Origin: Talinum fruticosum
Lineage: Eukaryota > Streptophyta > Magnoliopsida > Caryophyllales > Talinaceae
Reading direction: 5' to 3'
NCBI GenBank assembly: GCA_021018815.1
Contig: JAITYX010000012.1
Location: forward strand, 9,225,001 to 9,289,000
Length of the DNA stretch: 64,000 nt
Part shown: piece after piece, positions 1 through 10,344 of the stretch
How the letters are laid out: each line of letters opens with the position of its first letter
Position numbering within the stretch: the stretch's first letter is position 1
Notes under the pieces: generated by a model
Database searches by the model: none
What the model was told of the DNA's origin: nothing
What the model saw: only the letters and a program-made list of their open reading frames with translations
Program-made: the position numbers and the translations under genes

Positions 1-142
1 TTAGAGAAGAACGAGTTCTTACCCCACTCGTTGATGTCGGACAGGATATTTTCGAGTGGATGGCTCGATGCATATTTGAAAGCTCTAACTATTCTCTCGG
101 TTCACCAGATTTGTAGGTTGAATTGGTTGATCTTTAGTGGAT
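1..142 (-). mobile_element. Copia pol scrap (integrase-RT linker)
   Basis: Minus-strand translation gives a stretch including FKYASSHPLENILSDINEWG, which recurs at about 27541-27690 inside element C in the linker between integrase and reverse transcriptase of the sirevirus-like copia family. It stops abruptly at about 142, where gypsy RNase H coding sequence begins. It is therefore a truncated fragment, cut by the window edge on the left. Whether it was joined to element D by recombination or belongs to a copy lying mostly outside the window cannot be decided. Confidence 0.7.
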
Positions 143-1997
143 GGGGCAGAACTAGCACTTGAGGGTTAGCTAGATATTCCTTAGCCTTCTTGAATGCTTG
201 TTAGCACTTGGTATCCTAAATGGGCTCAAATCCCTTCCTCAATTTCTTAAAAATGGGTTCATAGATCATAGTCGGCTTTGATATGAAATGACTAATGTAT
301 CGTAAACGTCCTAGGAAACCCCTTATCTCTTTTTATGTTCTTGGAAGAGGGATCTCCTGAATGGCTTTGATCTTAGATGGATCAACTTCAATTCCTCTAA
401 GACTGAAAACATAGCCTAATAGTTTGCCTAAGGTTACCTCGAAGGCACACTTTTGAGGATTAAGGTGCATGTTGTATTTTCCGAGTCTTTGAAGAATTTT
501 CTTAGGTTGGGTAAGTGCCCCGCCCTATCATTGGACTTTATGATCATGTCATCCACATAGACTTCGACTTCTTTATGGATTATGTCATGCAATAGAGTTA
601 TAGGCGTCCTCTAGTGTGTGGAGTCGGCGTTCTCGAGCCCAAATAGCATCACCACGTAACAGTACGTCCCCCATTGAGTGATGAAGGTTGTCTTTTCTAT
701 GTCCTCTTCAGCCATCTTCACTTTATTATATCCAGCGTAATCATCTATAAATGAGAGCAAAGCATGACTCGCTGTGTTATTTACAAGTATGTCGATATGG
801 GGCAACACGAAATCATCCTTAGGGCTTGCCTTGTTCGGATCTCCGAACTCGACGCGCATGCGGACCCCGCCATCTTTAGTGCTTTCCCGATCTTGACCTC
901 TTAAGGTTGATTCACCGATCCTAAATTAATTATTATTCTTTACTCTATTATTGGTGAGCAATTTTCATGATCTTCCATAGCTTTTATTGGTTCTTTAGGG
1001 ATTTCTTGTTCATCATTAGAGGAAAAACAATTGAAAGCAAGAGGAGGCAAAGAGTAAGCAGAAAGATTCACTTTATTGAAAGAAGAAATGAGTACATCGG
1101 ACCCTGAAGCGAAGATATAGAACTAGAAACAAAATTAGGAAAAGGAATAATAGAAGAAGAATTAAAAGCTCAAGCACTAGAATTAGGAAGGGGATGCGCT
1201 CCTAAGCCGATGGCGAATTCTTGGTCGTCCTCGGTGTCAATTCAAGTGATGTGCTTGGAGCCTTCATTATCAATGTCGATGATGAACTTGGACAGATTGA
1301 ATGCATGGGTGCGACATGGCTCGTGATGCGATCTGAGACCGAATTCCCAAGCTCTTTTCTTATCCGAATAGAAGATCGAAAAAATTATTCCCATCCAAGT
1401 TTGTCTAGTTTGGTGTGGATTGTCCCCCTTCGAGCAAGTAGGGTGCCTCCTTCTCTAATATATAACGATCATCGAAAATATCCAAACCAAGTACCAGGAT
1501 GCCCTTCTCCTTGATGTACTAAGGCTCGGAAAGCTATCTCCTTCCTTTAAGAACTGTGCCTTTAGCGTCTAGGGAAAGGCCTTCATAGAGCGAGACTATG
1601 TGAGGTGCTTGTCCTCCTAGTCTGAATTTCCCACTTGTCTTGGGCTATTTCCTCAGCGATGAGGTTGATAGCCTAGCCCAAAGTTATAGTTGCTAGTGGG
1701 TTCAAGGGGCAGAAAAATAGGGTTGTATACCCTTCGGCTGCGAGCAAGACCGAGGAAAGTACCCATTCTTCCTAAGCATCGAATGAACACTATGGTTTCC
1801 GTAAGGATTGAAGTTAAAAGGTGCTTCACCCTTTCTAAGGCTGCGACAGTCTTAAATCCATACGAGTTCCTCATTGTTCACATTGTGCTCAATCTCAACC
1901 ACGGATTCCTTAGAAGTGATAGTAGCATAAAGACTACCACATAGAAAGTTGCAACTTGACCTTTAATAATCATTTTAACTTTCGATGTAGTGTGGAG
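143..1997 (-). pseudogene. Ty3/gypsy (Tat-like) protease-RT-RNase H fragment, element D
   Basis: Read on the minus strand, the left end of the protease region and then reverse transcriptase appear. Residues around 859-611 give KDDFVLPHIDILV, then ALLSFIDDYAGYN and TTFITQWGTYCY, the palm region of gypsy RT. The catalytic YVDDM lies at 559-545. It is followed by the RT-RNase H connection (GIEVDPSKIKAIQEIPLP, then EIRGFLGRLRYISHFI) and stops at the start of RNase H (YLANPQVLVLP). The 860-1997 part is the protease-RT linker, with many stops and frameshifts, and no continuous domain was recognised beyond short matches. The upstream half of the protease is found at 35364-35776, because copia element B inserted in between. 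Plus-strand reading frames here are shadows. Tat-like assignment rests on recognised motif style, not on a tree. Confidence 0.8.
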
Positions 1998-3480
1998 TGA
2001 AGGTTTGCTCGTGGAGAGTCTAAGTCACCCTAGAATGTGGTGAATAGGGTGATGAAGAAAATTAAACAGCTTTTGCAACAATGCGGTTCAACAATAGATT
2101 TTGAGTCTAGATTGAACTCGGAAAAGTGATAACACATATTTATGTTGAAACCCTCCTAGGCCGGAAAACCACGGACAGTGTTAATCCAAGCACCAAGTTA
2201 AATCCACTATTTTGAATCCACAAAATACGGAGGACTGACTCAACCAAAATTTGCTCCCTTAAACTATTCCTTACAATGTTTTCCTAGACTCGAAGTTCCC
2301 TTATCCGATCTAATACTTCTCGGCTGAGGTAAACTTTACAATCGGGGACTACTGAGCTAAGTTAACCCTTACAGCTCGAGTCAAGGGACCTTACTTAGAA
2401 AGTAAGAAAAGAATGTAACCGATTACAAGACTTTCTTTAGAACTCAGAAAATATTAAATACGGAATTGGAGTTGTAAATAGAAGATTGAATAAGAATGAG
2501 AATAATTAATTCAGTTCAAGCAATGTGTTCGAGTAATCTACTAAGAAATCTTCTAGTCTTGTGGAGTGGCTTCTATTTATATCCAACCAGGCTGAGTGAC
2601 CATTGATTTTTGGTTCCGGACGAAGTCTTCACCAGCCGTGGTAATGACTCTTCGAGTCACTTAAAAAGATCCGTTGGGATGTGAACGTTTTGCAACGGCT
2701 CTTGGCTCCAAAAGATGTTCCAATCACTTGGTGGTGACTGAAAGTTATGGTGAAAACAATCCTTAAGCCTAGAGTTGGAGTTTTCCAGTTTTGGAAACAA
2801 ACCCTAACACGATGTCTTAGCCATGTCCGAAGTAGCTAAAGCTTGTCTCCCGGTGATTAACGGCTAGAAGTCGGTTGCTTTTATATTTTAAAAGTAATTT
2901 AGCCTCATTTGAATAACCTACAAAAGAAACCACATTGGTTCTCAAAGTATAAAATACTTTGGTCCAAGATTAAGCATAGATAATAATTAAAATAGGATAA
3001 TTAAATTCTTAATTATCTTAGGCCTAAAAGAATGAAATTTTATCAGTCTAATATTTAATATACTCAAATTCCATCCGAGTCAATCCTAAGATTGATCACG
3101 TAGACAGAGTAAATTATTAGAATATAACAAATTGATCCGGTCAAATAATTCTCAAAGAAATAAAGCTGACTTAGAATAAAGAATTAACGTTGTAATTCTC
3201 TTTGCGTTGAAATACATAGTCGGTGCTCAAAATAAGAGTGTTAGAGAAATTATTTGAGCATGCGATAGTCCCGAGTGATGTCCGAGTGACTCAAAATATT
3301 AGTGTAAGAGATATATACGAGTAACGCATTTTCCGAGTCAGTCAAAACACATTGAAAACTTAGACAAGAGTTTCTATGGTGCTCGGAATGACTTGAAATC
3401 AAAACTTAAGAGAGATAGCATTTATACCTAAGTTTTTATGTAATACTCGGAATGACTTATAGTTAGAAACTGAATCTTTA
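1998..3480 (-). repeat. 3' LTR of element B
   Basis: Starts tgaaggtttgctc on the plus strand and ends ctgaatcttta, aligning end to end with 33884-35363. Contains a TATAAATA box on the minus strand at 2574-2581. The reverse complement of the conserved polypurine end (ggaagat before the LTR) follows at 3481. LTR length is about 100 bp less than in A and C, so B belongs to a separate subfamily. The plus- and minus-strand ORFs inside it are not genes. Confidence 0.88.
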
Positions 3481-5466
3481 ATCTTCCAATTTTTTATGAA
3501 AGGCATTCCATACTTAAGATAGAAACTTGTTAGTGGGAAACATGAGTTTTCATTTTCAATGATCGGAACATATCGGAGAAAAGAGTGAGAGATGAAAGGC
3601 ATTCCATATTTATAAAAAGCATTTTAGATCATATCATCACTCATAATAGATATGCGGATAATAAATTAGAGCAAAGAAATGAACAGATTGTATCATAGCG
3701 AGAAAACTAGAAAGAAACATATAACTCGGAAAATGTAACTCATAAACAAGTTTGTTCAAAAAAATAAATTCATTCATTGCTCAAAAAGAGGGTAAGCTCC
3801 CTTAAAAACAACATCAAGTTTTGTATATTCTCCCCTAGCATTTCATCAAAAAGAGGGAAGAAAATAACAAATTAGTACAATTGATGTTGGACAAAAAAAA
3901 ATTAACAAATGAAGAGGAGGGGCTTGCTCTTAAGAGGAGGATGGGCGGGCGGTTCAGCTGGTGCTAATAAGCTTGGGAGGAGGTGGATGATCGTGGCGGC
4001 GATAGCATAGGGATCTCCGGAAGTTGCTCCGTCCTAGTTACTTGAGCCAGGGTATATCTTCCTTAGGCTCATCCTCCTGAAAGATAGCAAAGGGAGGTGC
4101 TTCGACGCAGTAGCTTTAGGCCGACCAACGTCCCCGGCTTATTCGACCCACTCGGATCGTGATCTAAGGAGATTAGTTTTGGTTCGGGATCTGCTACACC
4201 TTGGCCCTTAGGTGGGGCAACCTCTTCTTTTTCTTTCTCCTTGTCCTTCACCTTTTCCTCGAGCTAAGTTGCTCCTTCTTCGGTTGTGGCTTCGGCTTCT
4301 TCTTCTAACTCGGCAGAGGTAGACTTGGCCAGGCTGGAGGATTCCTCAAAAGTGTCCGAAGTTTCGAGTCCTGAGCAGCCTTGGACCTGCATTCTTGAAG
4401 AAGTTAGAGCTACTCGCATTGCTCGTTGATGATGCCCTTGAGATCGATCAACGGATCCTGGTTCTTCCAAATCCGAGACTATCGGGTCTTCGGTTGATAA
4501 CCAGGCCTTGAAGGACATTTTTGAGAGAGCGGAGAGTGTCTCAAATTTCTTCGGACACAAAAGCAACTTTGTCTACCAACATGGTAAACATATCAGCAGA
4601 GGTCGATGGAGGTGGTTGAGAAGTAGAGGGACCAGCGAGAGGGAGGTGGAAGTGGTAGAAGAGTCCGAGTCCGAGTGGGAAGAGGTGAGGGAGGTTTCGG
4701 CTTAGACCCACGAACCCAAACACCGGGTTTTACCTTCTGGTATCCATACCCCGAAGTTCTTTTCGCCAACCATAATGGCAGCCTCAAAGACAACATTTGG
4801 ATATGAGGGAGGGTAATTTTGAACTGTTTGAAAACAAACGTCAAGAGAGCTCCGAAGGGAAAAGGAGCGGATTTTTGGACTGAGCCGAGCACGGAGGCCA
4901 TCTCGCTCTATAATGAAAGAGAAGAGGTCTACATTGTAGCCCTCCGGAATGTTAAACAAGGCTTTGAGAATCTTTGAATTAGGATTCTCCTTGCTAGAAT
5001 GATGAGAAAAGAAGGTTCTCATTATAATGAAACGAAACGACCTTGCCTCGACCTCATCCGAGTTACGGAGAAGTTCTTTCGTGACCCAGTACTTCTTTGG
5101 CATATTTTTTCAAAGAAGTGATCTGCGACTTCCATGAAAAGTTTCGAAGAAGAGGGAGGTTAATGCGAACGACCTTCCCTTGGACTTTTGAGGTGATGAC
5201 ACCCTCGGATGGGGACATGTTTGAATAGAACTCAGCAATGAGTTACGGATAGATGAAATCACCGAAGCACAAATAATTGTAGACTCCGAGTGTCCCGAAT
5301 GTGTTTTAACCATGTAAAAGATGTGGTTTGGACGAACTTGTCATCCAACGTAAAGTGTTGGGTGACAAAGATTTTCGGGGTTGGAGGTACCCTCTTGAGT
5401 ATTTTTGGTGTGGGGCTTTTTGGTAGCAAACCCTAACAATTCAGGTGCTAAACCTCGCTTAGGCAT
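3481..5466 (-). pseudogene. Post-pol extra ORF (MPKRG type) and 3' UTR, element B copy
   Basis: A minus-strand ATG at 5466 opens with MPKRG, the same start as in element A (13276) and element C (23724). Frames then shift. About 5103-4702 carries EVEARSFRFIIMRTFFSHHS and FNIPEGYNVDLFSF, matching the same region of A and C. About 4901-4593 carries FPFGALLTFVFKQFKITLP, followed by a proline- and serine-rich stretch. About 4566-4069 is a glutamate-rich tail. From about 3900 to 3481 is non-coding, ending at the polypurine tract. No function is established. The layout resembles plant retrotransposon accessory proteins (see findings). Confidence is good that it is homologous to the A and C copies, and low on function. 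Confidence 0.75.
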
Positions 5467-5988
5467 GGTGTGATTTGAGAGAAACAGAGAGGACACAAGA
5501 GAGCAAAGAGAGAGTAAGAGCTTTGAATTCGGAGATTTCTATCAAAAAGCAAAGTAATAGAAAGAAGGCAAAGAGATGCTATTTATAACGAGAACGAAAT
5601 GACTTTTGGTCTTTAGTCTAACTCGAAGCTCTAACGACAGGTCTCGGACGGGTGTGACGTTCGCACTCCAACGGCTAGTATTCCAGCGAGCTTTCTTCTA
5701 ATGACTAGAATTCTTTAATTGAAACATGCGTCCGAGAGAGAGAAGAGAGACTTTTCGAAAATATTTATAAAATTCTCCATTTATCTAGAGATAATTCCAA
5801 AAGTTTGATATGTATTTTTCTCAAAACCGAGTTTGACCCGAGTATGTTTTCCGAGTGACTCGGAACACTCGGAGAACTAATAAGTCACGGCTCGGTCTCA
5901 CTCTGTCAACTTATCCACTTGTTATTAAAACAAACGAAAACATATAACACATAATTATGCAAGCATAATTCACTTAGAAATCGCATAA
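5467..5988 (-). promoter_or_regulatory. Spacer between pol and the extra ORF with internal TATA box, element B
   Basis: About 520 bp with no coding signal. On the minus strand a TATAAATA lies at 5587-5580, about 114 bp before the MPKRG start codon, with an AACGG core about 100 bp further upstream (near 5671). Elements A and C have the same box in the same spacer, at 245 and 263 bp from the ATG. Promoter activity is inferred from conservation of position and motif only. Confidence 0.5.
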
Positions 5989-6854
5989 TCATGCATTAAT
6001 TATACCAAGCTCATTCCTAATAAAAGAAAACTAATCTTCACTAAGTTCGAGTTCAATATCACTTTTCGTAGGAATGAATTCAAGTTCAATATCACCTTTC
6101 TCGAGTGGTCTCTTAGAAAATGATACCGACCTCAATATGCTTTGTCTTTTAGTGTTGAACTGGATTCTTGTTAATGTTGATTGCACTTTGATTGTCACAC
6201 TTGATTGGTATAGATTTCAATGATAGCCCTAGATCCTTGAAGTGACACTTGATCCACATAATCTGAGCACAACAAGCTCCAGCTGCAATGTACTCAGCTT
6301 CAGCGAGTTGATAGAGCAACAAAATTTTGTTTCTTTGAGTGCCATGAGATGAGGGATTGACCCGAAATTGGCATGCTCCCGATATGCTCTTTCTATCAAC
6401 TTTGTATACAGCATAATCAGCATCCGAGTATCCAGTGAGAGTCGGTTCCGAGTCTTTTGAAAACCATAGACCAAGATTCTAAGTCCCTGTAAGATATTTG
6501 AAAATTCTCTTCACCGTAGTGAGATGTGATTCTTTTGGATTAGCTTGAAATATTGCATAAAGCCAGTACACCGAACAAGATATCTGGCCTACTAGATGTG
6601 AAATAAAGTAGAGAACTAATCATACCTCTATAAAGTTTCGATCTATAGCTTTACCTTTCTCATCCGAGTCCAGTTTCAAACTACTACTCATAGGTGTTGC
6701 TGCATGCTTCACATCTTGTAGTTTGTACTTCTTCAAAAGTTCCTTGGTATACTTGGATTGATGAATACAAATGTCATCCTTGTCTTGTTTGATTTGTAGA
6801 CCAAAGAAGAAATTGAGTTCTCCCATCATACTCATTTGCAACTCCTGTCTCATC
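5989..6854 (-). pseudogene. Copia RNase H and C-terminal RT, element B (first part of split pol)
   Basis: Minus-strand coding remnants end with the motif RNELGIINA and a stop at 5989-5991, the same pol end as in A (12647) and C (24388). Between about 6040 and 6480 lie RNase H fragments, and about 6877-6620 encodes MGELNFFFGLQIKQ followed by the RT-RNase H connection. The frame is cut at 6854 by insertion of element A and resumes at 16874. The four bases before 6855 are part of the tcatc target duplication. Several frameshifts and stops make it non-functional. Confidence 0.88.
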
Positions 6855-8433
6855 CGAAGACTCGGACACTCGCTCAATACTCTTCCGAGTTATATAAAAG
6901 GAATCAGGTATAACAATTTCATACATGTAGAGTTTTGATTCCAAGGCATTCTCTCGTGTCTCGAAACTTATGTGAGTAAAATCGTATCTTCTCTAAGTGA
7001 CACAGTTCTTACTTAGTATATTTATTGCTTATCTGCAAGCTACTCGTAAAACCGGTTCTTTGTTCCGAGTCCATCTTCACTTAGAATAATCGCAGATTGA
7101 ATATACAAGTATTTCGTCTTTTCTCACTCGTAATCCGACTTGTGGTTAAAAGTCCTATCTTGTTTTAGTCAGTATTCTTAGCTTGTTTCATGCTTAGTCT
7201 ATATCAAGTTAATCCTCTCCGATATTCTTTATTGAACTTGACTCTTCGTTCAGACTAAGTCGGATGGAATTCCGAGTATCATGGATATTGGACTCGTAAA
7301 ATTCCATTCCATTTCCGACTCGGATAATCAGCTGGTTTATTTATCGTAATTATTTTATTATCTCGTGTCTAATCTTGGGCCAAAGTATTTTATACTTTGA
7401 GAACTAAAATTGATTTGCTTTTGTAGGTTATTCAATCGAGGATACAATTTTTCAAACTACAAAAGTAACCTGGTGTCGAACGTCAAATCACCAGACAGAC
7501 ATGGCTTTTCACCTTCTCTCGCTCTAGTCCCGAGAGATTGTGTCAAGGCCGTCTGTTTCCAAATATGGAAAACTGGAACGCCAAGCTTAACGGTGGTTTC
7601 TACCTTATCTTTCAAGACACCGCTAATGGTTTTGGGACTTCCAAGAGAGTTAAACCGTTGTCCAACGTTCATATTACAACGGATACTTTCTGAGTGACTC
7701 GTAAAGCTTCTATCAACGGTCACAGAGGACTCTCGGCCAGCAGATGAAGATAACGGCTACTCGCTCGGTCATCTATAAATAGAAGCCATCTCACAAGACT
7801 TGAAGATTGCCGAATCTATTGTTTATACACATACTTGCTCAAAGTCATTGTATTTACTTTCAATCTTCAACTTACAACTCCCACTCTGTAATTCATTACT
7901 TTCCGAGTTCTAAGGTCTTGTACTCGATTACAAACTCTTTCTTACATTCTTTGTAAGGTCCCTTGACTAAGCCGTAAGGGTTAACTCAGCTTAGTTGTCC
8001 CTAGCCGTAAGGGTTATCTCAGCTAGGAAGTACTAGATCAGATAAGGGAATTTCGAGTCTAGGAAAACTTGTATAGAGTTGTCTAAGGGAGCAACTCGGG
8101 TTCGATCAGCTCACGGTATTTTGTGGACTCAAAATAGTGAATTTGACTTCGTGTCCGGATTGACACGGTCCGTGGTTTTCTGCCCCAGGAGGGTTTCCAC
8201 GTAAAATCTAAGTGTTATCTTTCCGAGTTCATTCTAGACTCGAGACAGCCTTTTCGCTCTTGTTCTTTCTCGGTTAATCGCATTCCGAGTCCAATCTTTC
8301 TCGACCCCGTTGATAGACTCGTAATCTATCTTCCTCTCTATTCTGCGCAAAAGAGTGTGATTCCGCAAAGAATTTTCTATCACCCTATTCACCCCCTCTA
8401 GGGTGACTCGGACTCTCCCCGAGCAAACCTTCA
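6855..8433 (+). repeat. 5' LTR of element A
   Basis: Runs from a degenerate tg (here cg) at 6855 to aaaccttca at 8433. It aligns over its full length with 15301-16873. It holds a tatataaaagg near its start (about 6890) and the better-placed TATAAATA at 7774, preceded by four AACGG boxes. The reading frames inside it are matched in the other LTR copies at the same place and are not genes. Confidence 0.93.
7589..7781 (+). promoter_or_regulatory. Likely U3 promoter of element A: four AACGG boxes and TATAAATA
   Basis: AACGG occurs at 7589, 7678, 7715 and 7752, with the last three spaced 37 bp apart, followed by TATAAATA at 7774-7781. The 3' LTR has the same array and a TATA at 16218-16225. The solo LTR at 24688 and the LTRs of C and B keep the box and most AACGG copies. 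AACGG is the core of the plant MSA element bound by three-repeat MYB factors at G2/M. Whether it acts that way here is inference. Confidence 0.55.
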
Positions 8434-8435
8434 AT

Positions 8436-8446
8436 TGGTATCGAGC
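8436..8446 (+). other. Primer-binding site, element A
   Basis: tggtatcgagc begins three bases after the LTR. It is the initiator tRNA-Met type site (normally tggtatcagagc), but with CAG reduced to CG. The same shortened form is seen in C, F and H. Confidence 0.8.
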
Positions 8447-8492
8447 CTAGCCTTTCGTAAAGGATCTAACAGTCCAAAGGTTTAAAGATCAA

Positions 8493-10290
8493 ATGGCTCG
8501 TAACACCGGAGAGTTCGACGAAGGAAGATCTTCCAACAGGCCACCAAAATTCAAAGGATCAAACTTTGGGCACTCGGAAGAAGCTTATGGAATGTTTTCT
8601 TATGGATCATGATGAAGAGGTATGGGAAATCATACAACAAGGAAACTACATTCCAATGAAGACAGATGAATTCGTAATCCTTCCCAAGACAAAGGCCGAG
8701 TTCACACTAGGAGAAGCAGAGAAGTTCGTAAAGAACTTCAAAGCAATGAACATCCTTATGTGCGCCATAAGCTCGGAAGAATATAATCGAGTCTCTGCTC
8801 GTGACTCGCTAAAGAGGTGTGGGATACCTTAGTCAACACCTACGAAGGTACAAGTCGGGTGAGACAAGCGAAGATCGACCAGTATCTTCATAAATATGAG
8901 CTTTTCAAAATGGAGCCGGAGGAGAACATTACTCGGATGTTCATTCGCTTCACCGAGATTACCAACAATCTCAAATCTCTCGGGAAAGAAAATCTCCCAT
9001 GAAGAAATGTGCCGGAAAATTCTCGAAGCCTACCCAAGAGACGATGGGGTCCGAAGGTGACTCGCCATAGAAGAAGCTACGTAACCTTTCACTCTTAAAG
9101 CCGGACGAGCTCATCGGAAAGCTTCTAACTCATGAGATACATCCGGAAGAAGAGGATGCCGAGGGCAGTACCAAAAGAAACTTAGCACCGAAAGCCTCGT
9201 AATCCAAAGAAGAAAATCGAGCTCTTCCGACTCGGAAGACGATCCCATGGCACTCATTGCAAGAGGCTTCAAGAGAATGATGAAGCACAAAAGATGGGAC
9301 AAAAGGCCAAAAGAAGAATTCTACAAGAAAGATAAGAGAGATAGAAAAGGTAAGTTTTCTTCTCCTTCAAAGTTATCCTTATCTAAGAATTCTGGATGCT
9401 TTGAATGTGGCAAAGAAAGACCACATAGTCAAGGACTGTCCAAAAAGAAAAAGGGACAGGAAGAAGAAAAAGGCCATGATGGCAACATGGAGCGATGAGG
9501 ACTCATCGAAAGATGACGAGGACTCGGATGACTCAAAGTGTCCGATGGCAATCTCGACTCGGAAGCTGAAAGAGAGTCGACTCGGACTCGCACAATGAGG
9601 AAACTAATCCTCAAGAGGTAATCGAATACTTTCTTAAATTCTCCAAAGTTGATTTAGCTAAATATATTTTTACTTTGGAAGAAAAGTCCAATTCGATTCC
9701 TCTCAATTCAAAGAACAACTTGAGTCAATCACTTCGAGAGCATTTCTTTGAAAAACGAATTAGAAAAACCGAGACTCTCATTCAGAGAACTCAAGACTAG
9801 TGCTCAATCTAATGAGACTCGAGTCCGAGTTACTCAGAAAGAAAATGAGCAATTAAAACAGAAGCTCACCGAGTCTCAAGATCCGATTTTAAAATTTACT
9901 CAAGGTCGAAAAACCTTGACATGCTCTTAGGAACACAATGTGTCTCCTTTCGAAAAGAAGGTCTCGATTTCAACAGAGAAGAGGAATCAAATTCCTACTC
10001 GTAACTCGTTTAAAAATGACTCCGTAACCGTGAAGTTCGGGAAGGCCGAGCAAGGTCCCATTCACGTAAATGAAAGGAGGACTAAGCCCGTAACTATTTA
10101 CAAAAAGAAACCATTCTCTCCTATTTCAAAAGGAAAGGTTTTCAAAAAGAAAGAGACACAGACTCGGTTCTCCGAGAGGAAGACTCGGAATCGAGTAAAA
10201 CCCAAAGTTATTCAAATCTGGGTTCCAAAACACCTTCTTCCTCATAAAAGAACCACAAGTAAGGAATGTTACTGGGTTCGTTAGAGGAAG
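8493..10290 (+). pseudogene. gag: Copia gag, element A (frameshifted)
   Basis: The start codon at 8493 gives MARNTGEFDEG. A frame break follows near 8570, after which 8566-8832 carries the gag core (EVWEIIQQGNYIPMKTDEF, later YNRVSA) and 8817-9002 carries VRQAKIDQYLHKYELFKMEP and FTEITNNLKSLGKE. These match the retrotransposon gag of the copia UBN2 type. The zinc knuckle near 9395-9440 should be CX2CX4HX4C but is broken by a frameshift after its second cysteine. A lysine-rich stretch and an acidic Asp/Ser stretch (SDEDSSKDDEDSDDSKC) follow, then a linker rich in Lys and Gln. At least four frame changes rule out a working capsid protein. Confidence 0.88.
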
Positions 10291-10344
10291 TGAGAAGGGT
10301 TAGATTCTCTTTGTTTTGCAGGTCACTCGTAAGAGATCAAAAGG

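Noticed and set aside
1221..1944. Plus-strand ORFs in the gypsy fragment
   Set aside because: The coding signal of element D is on the minus strand and these have no recognisable product.
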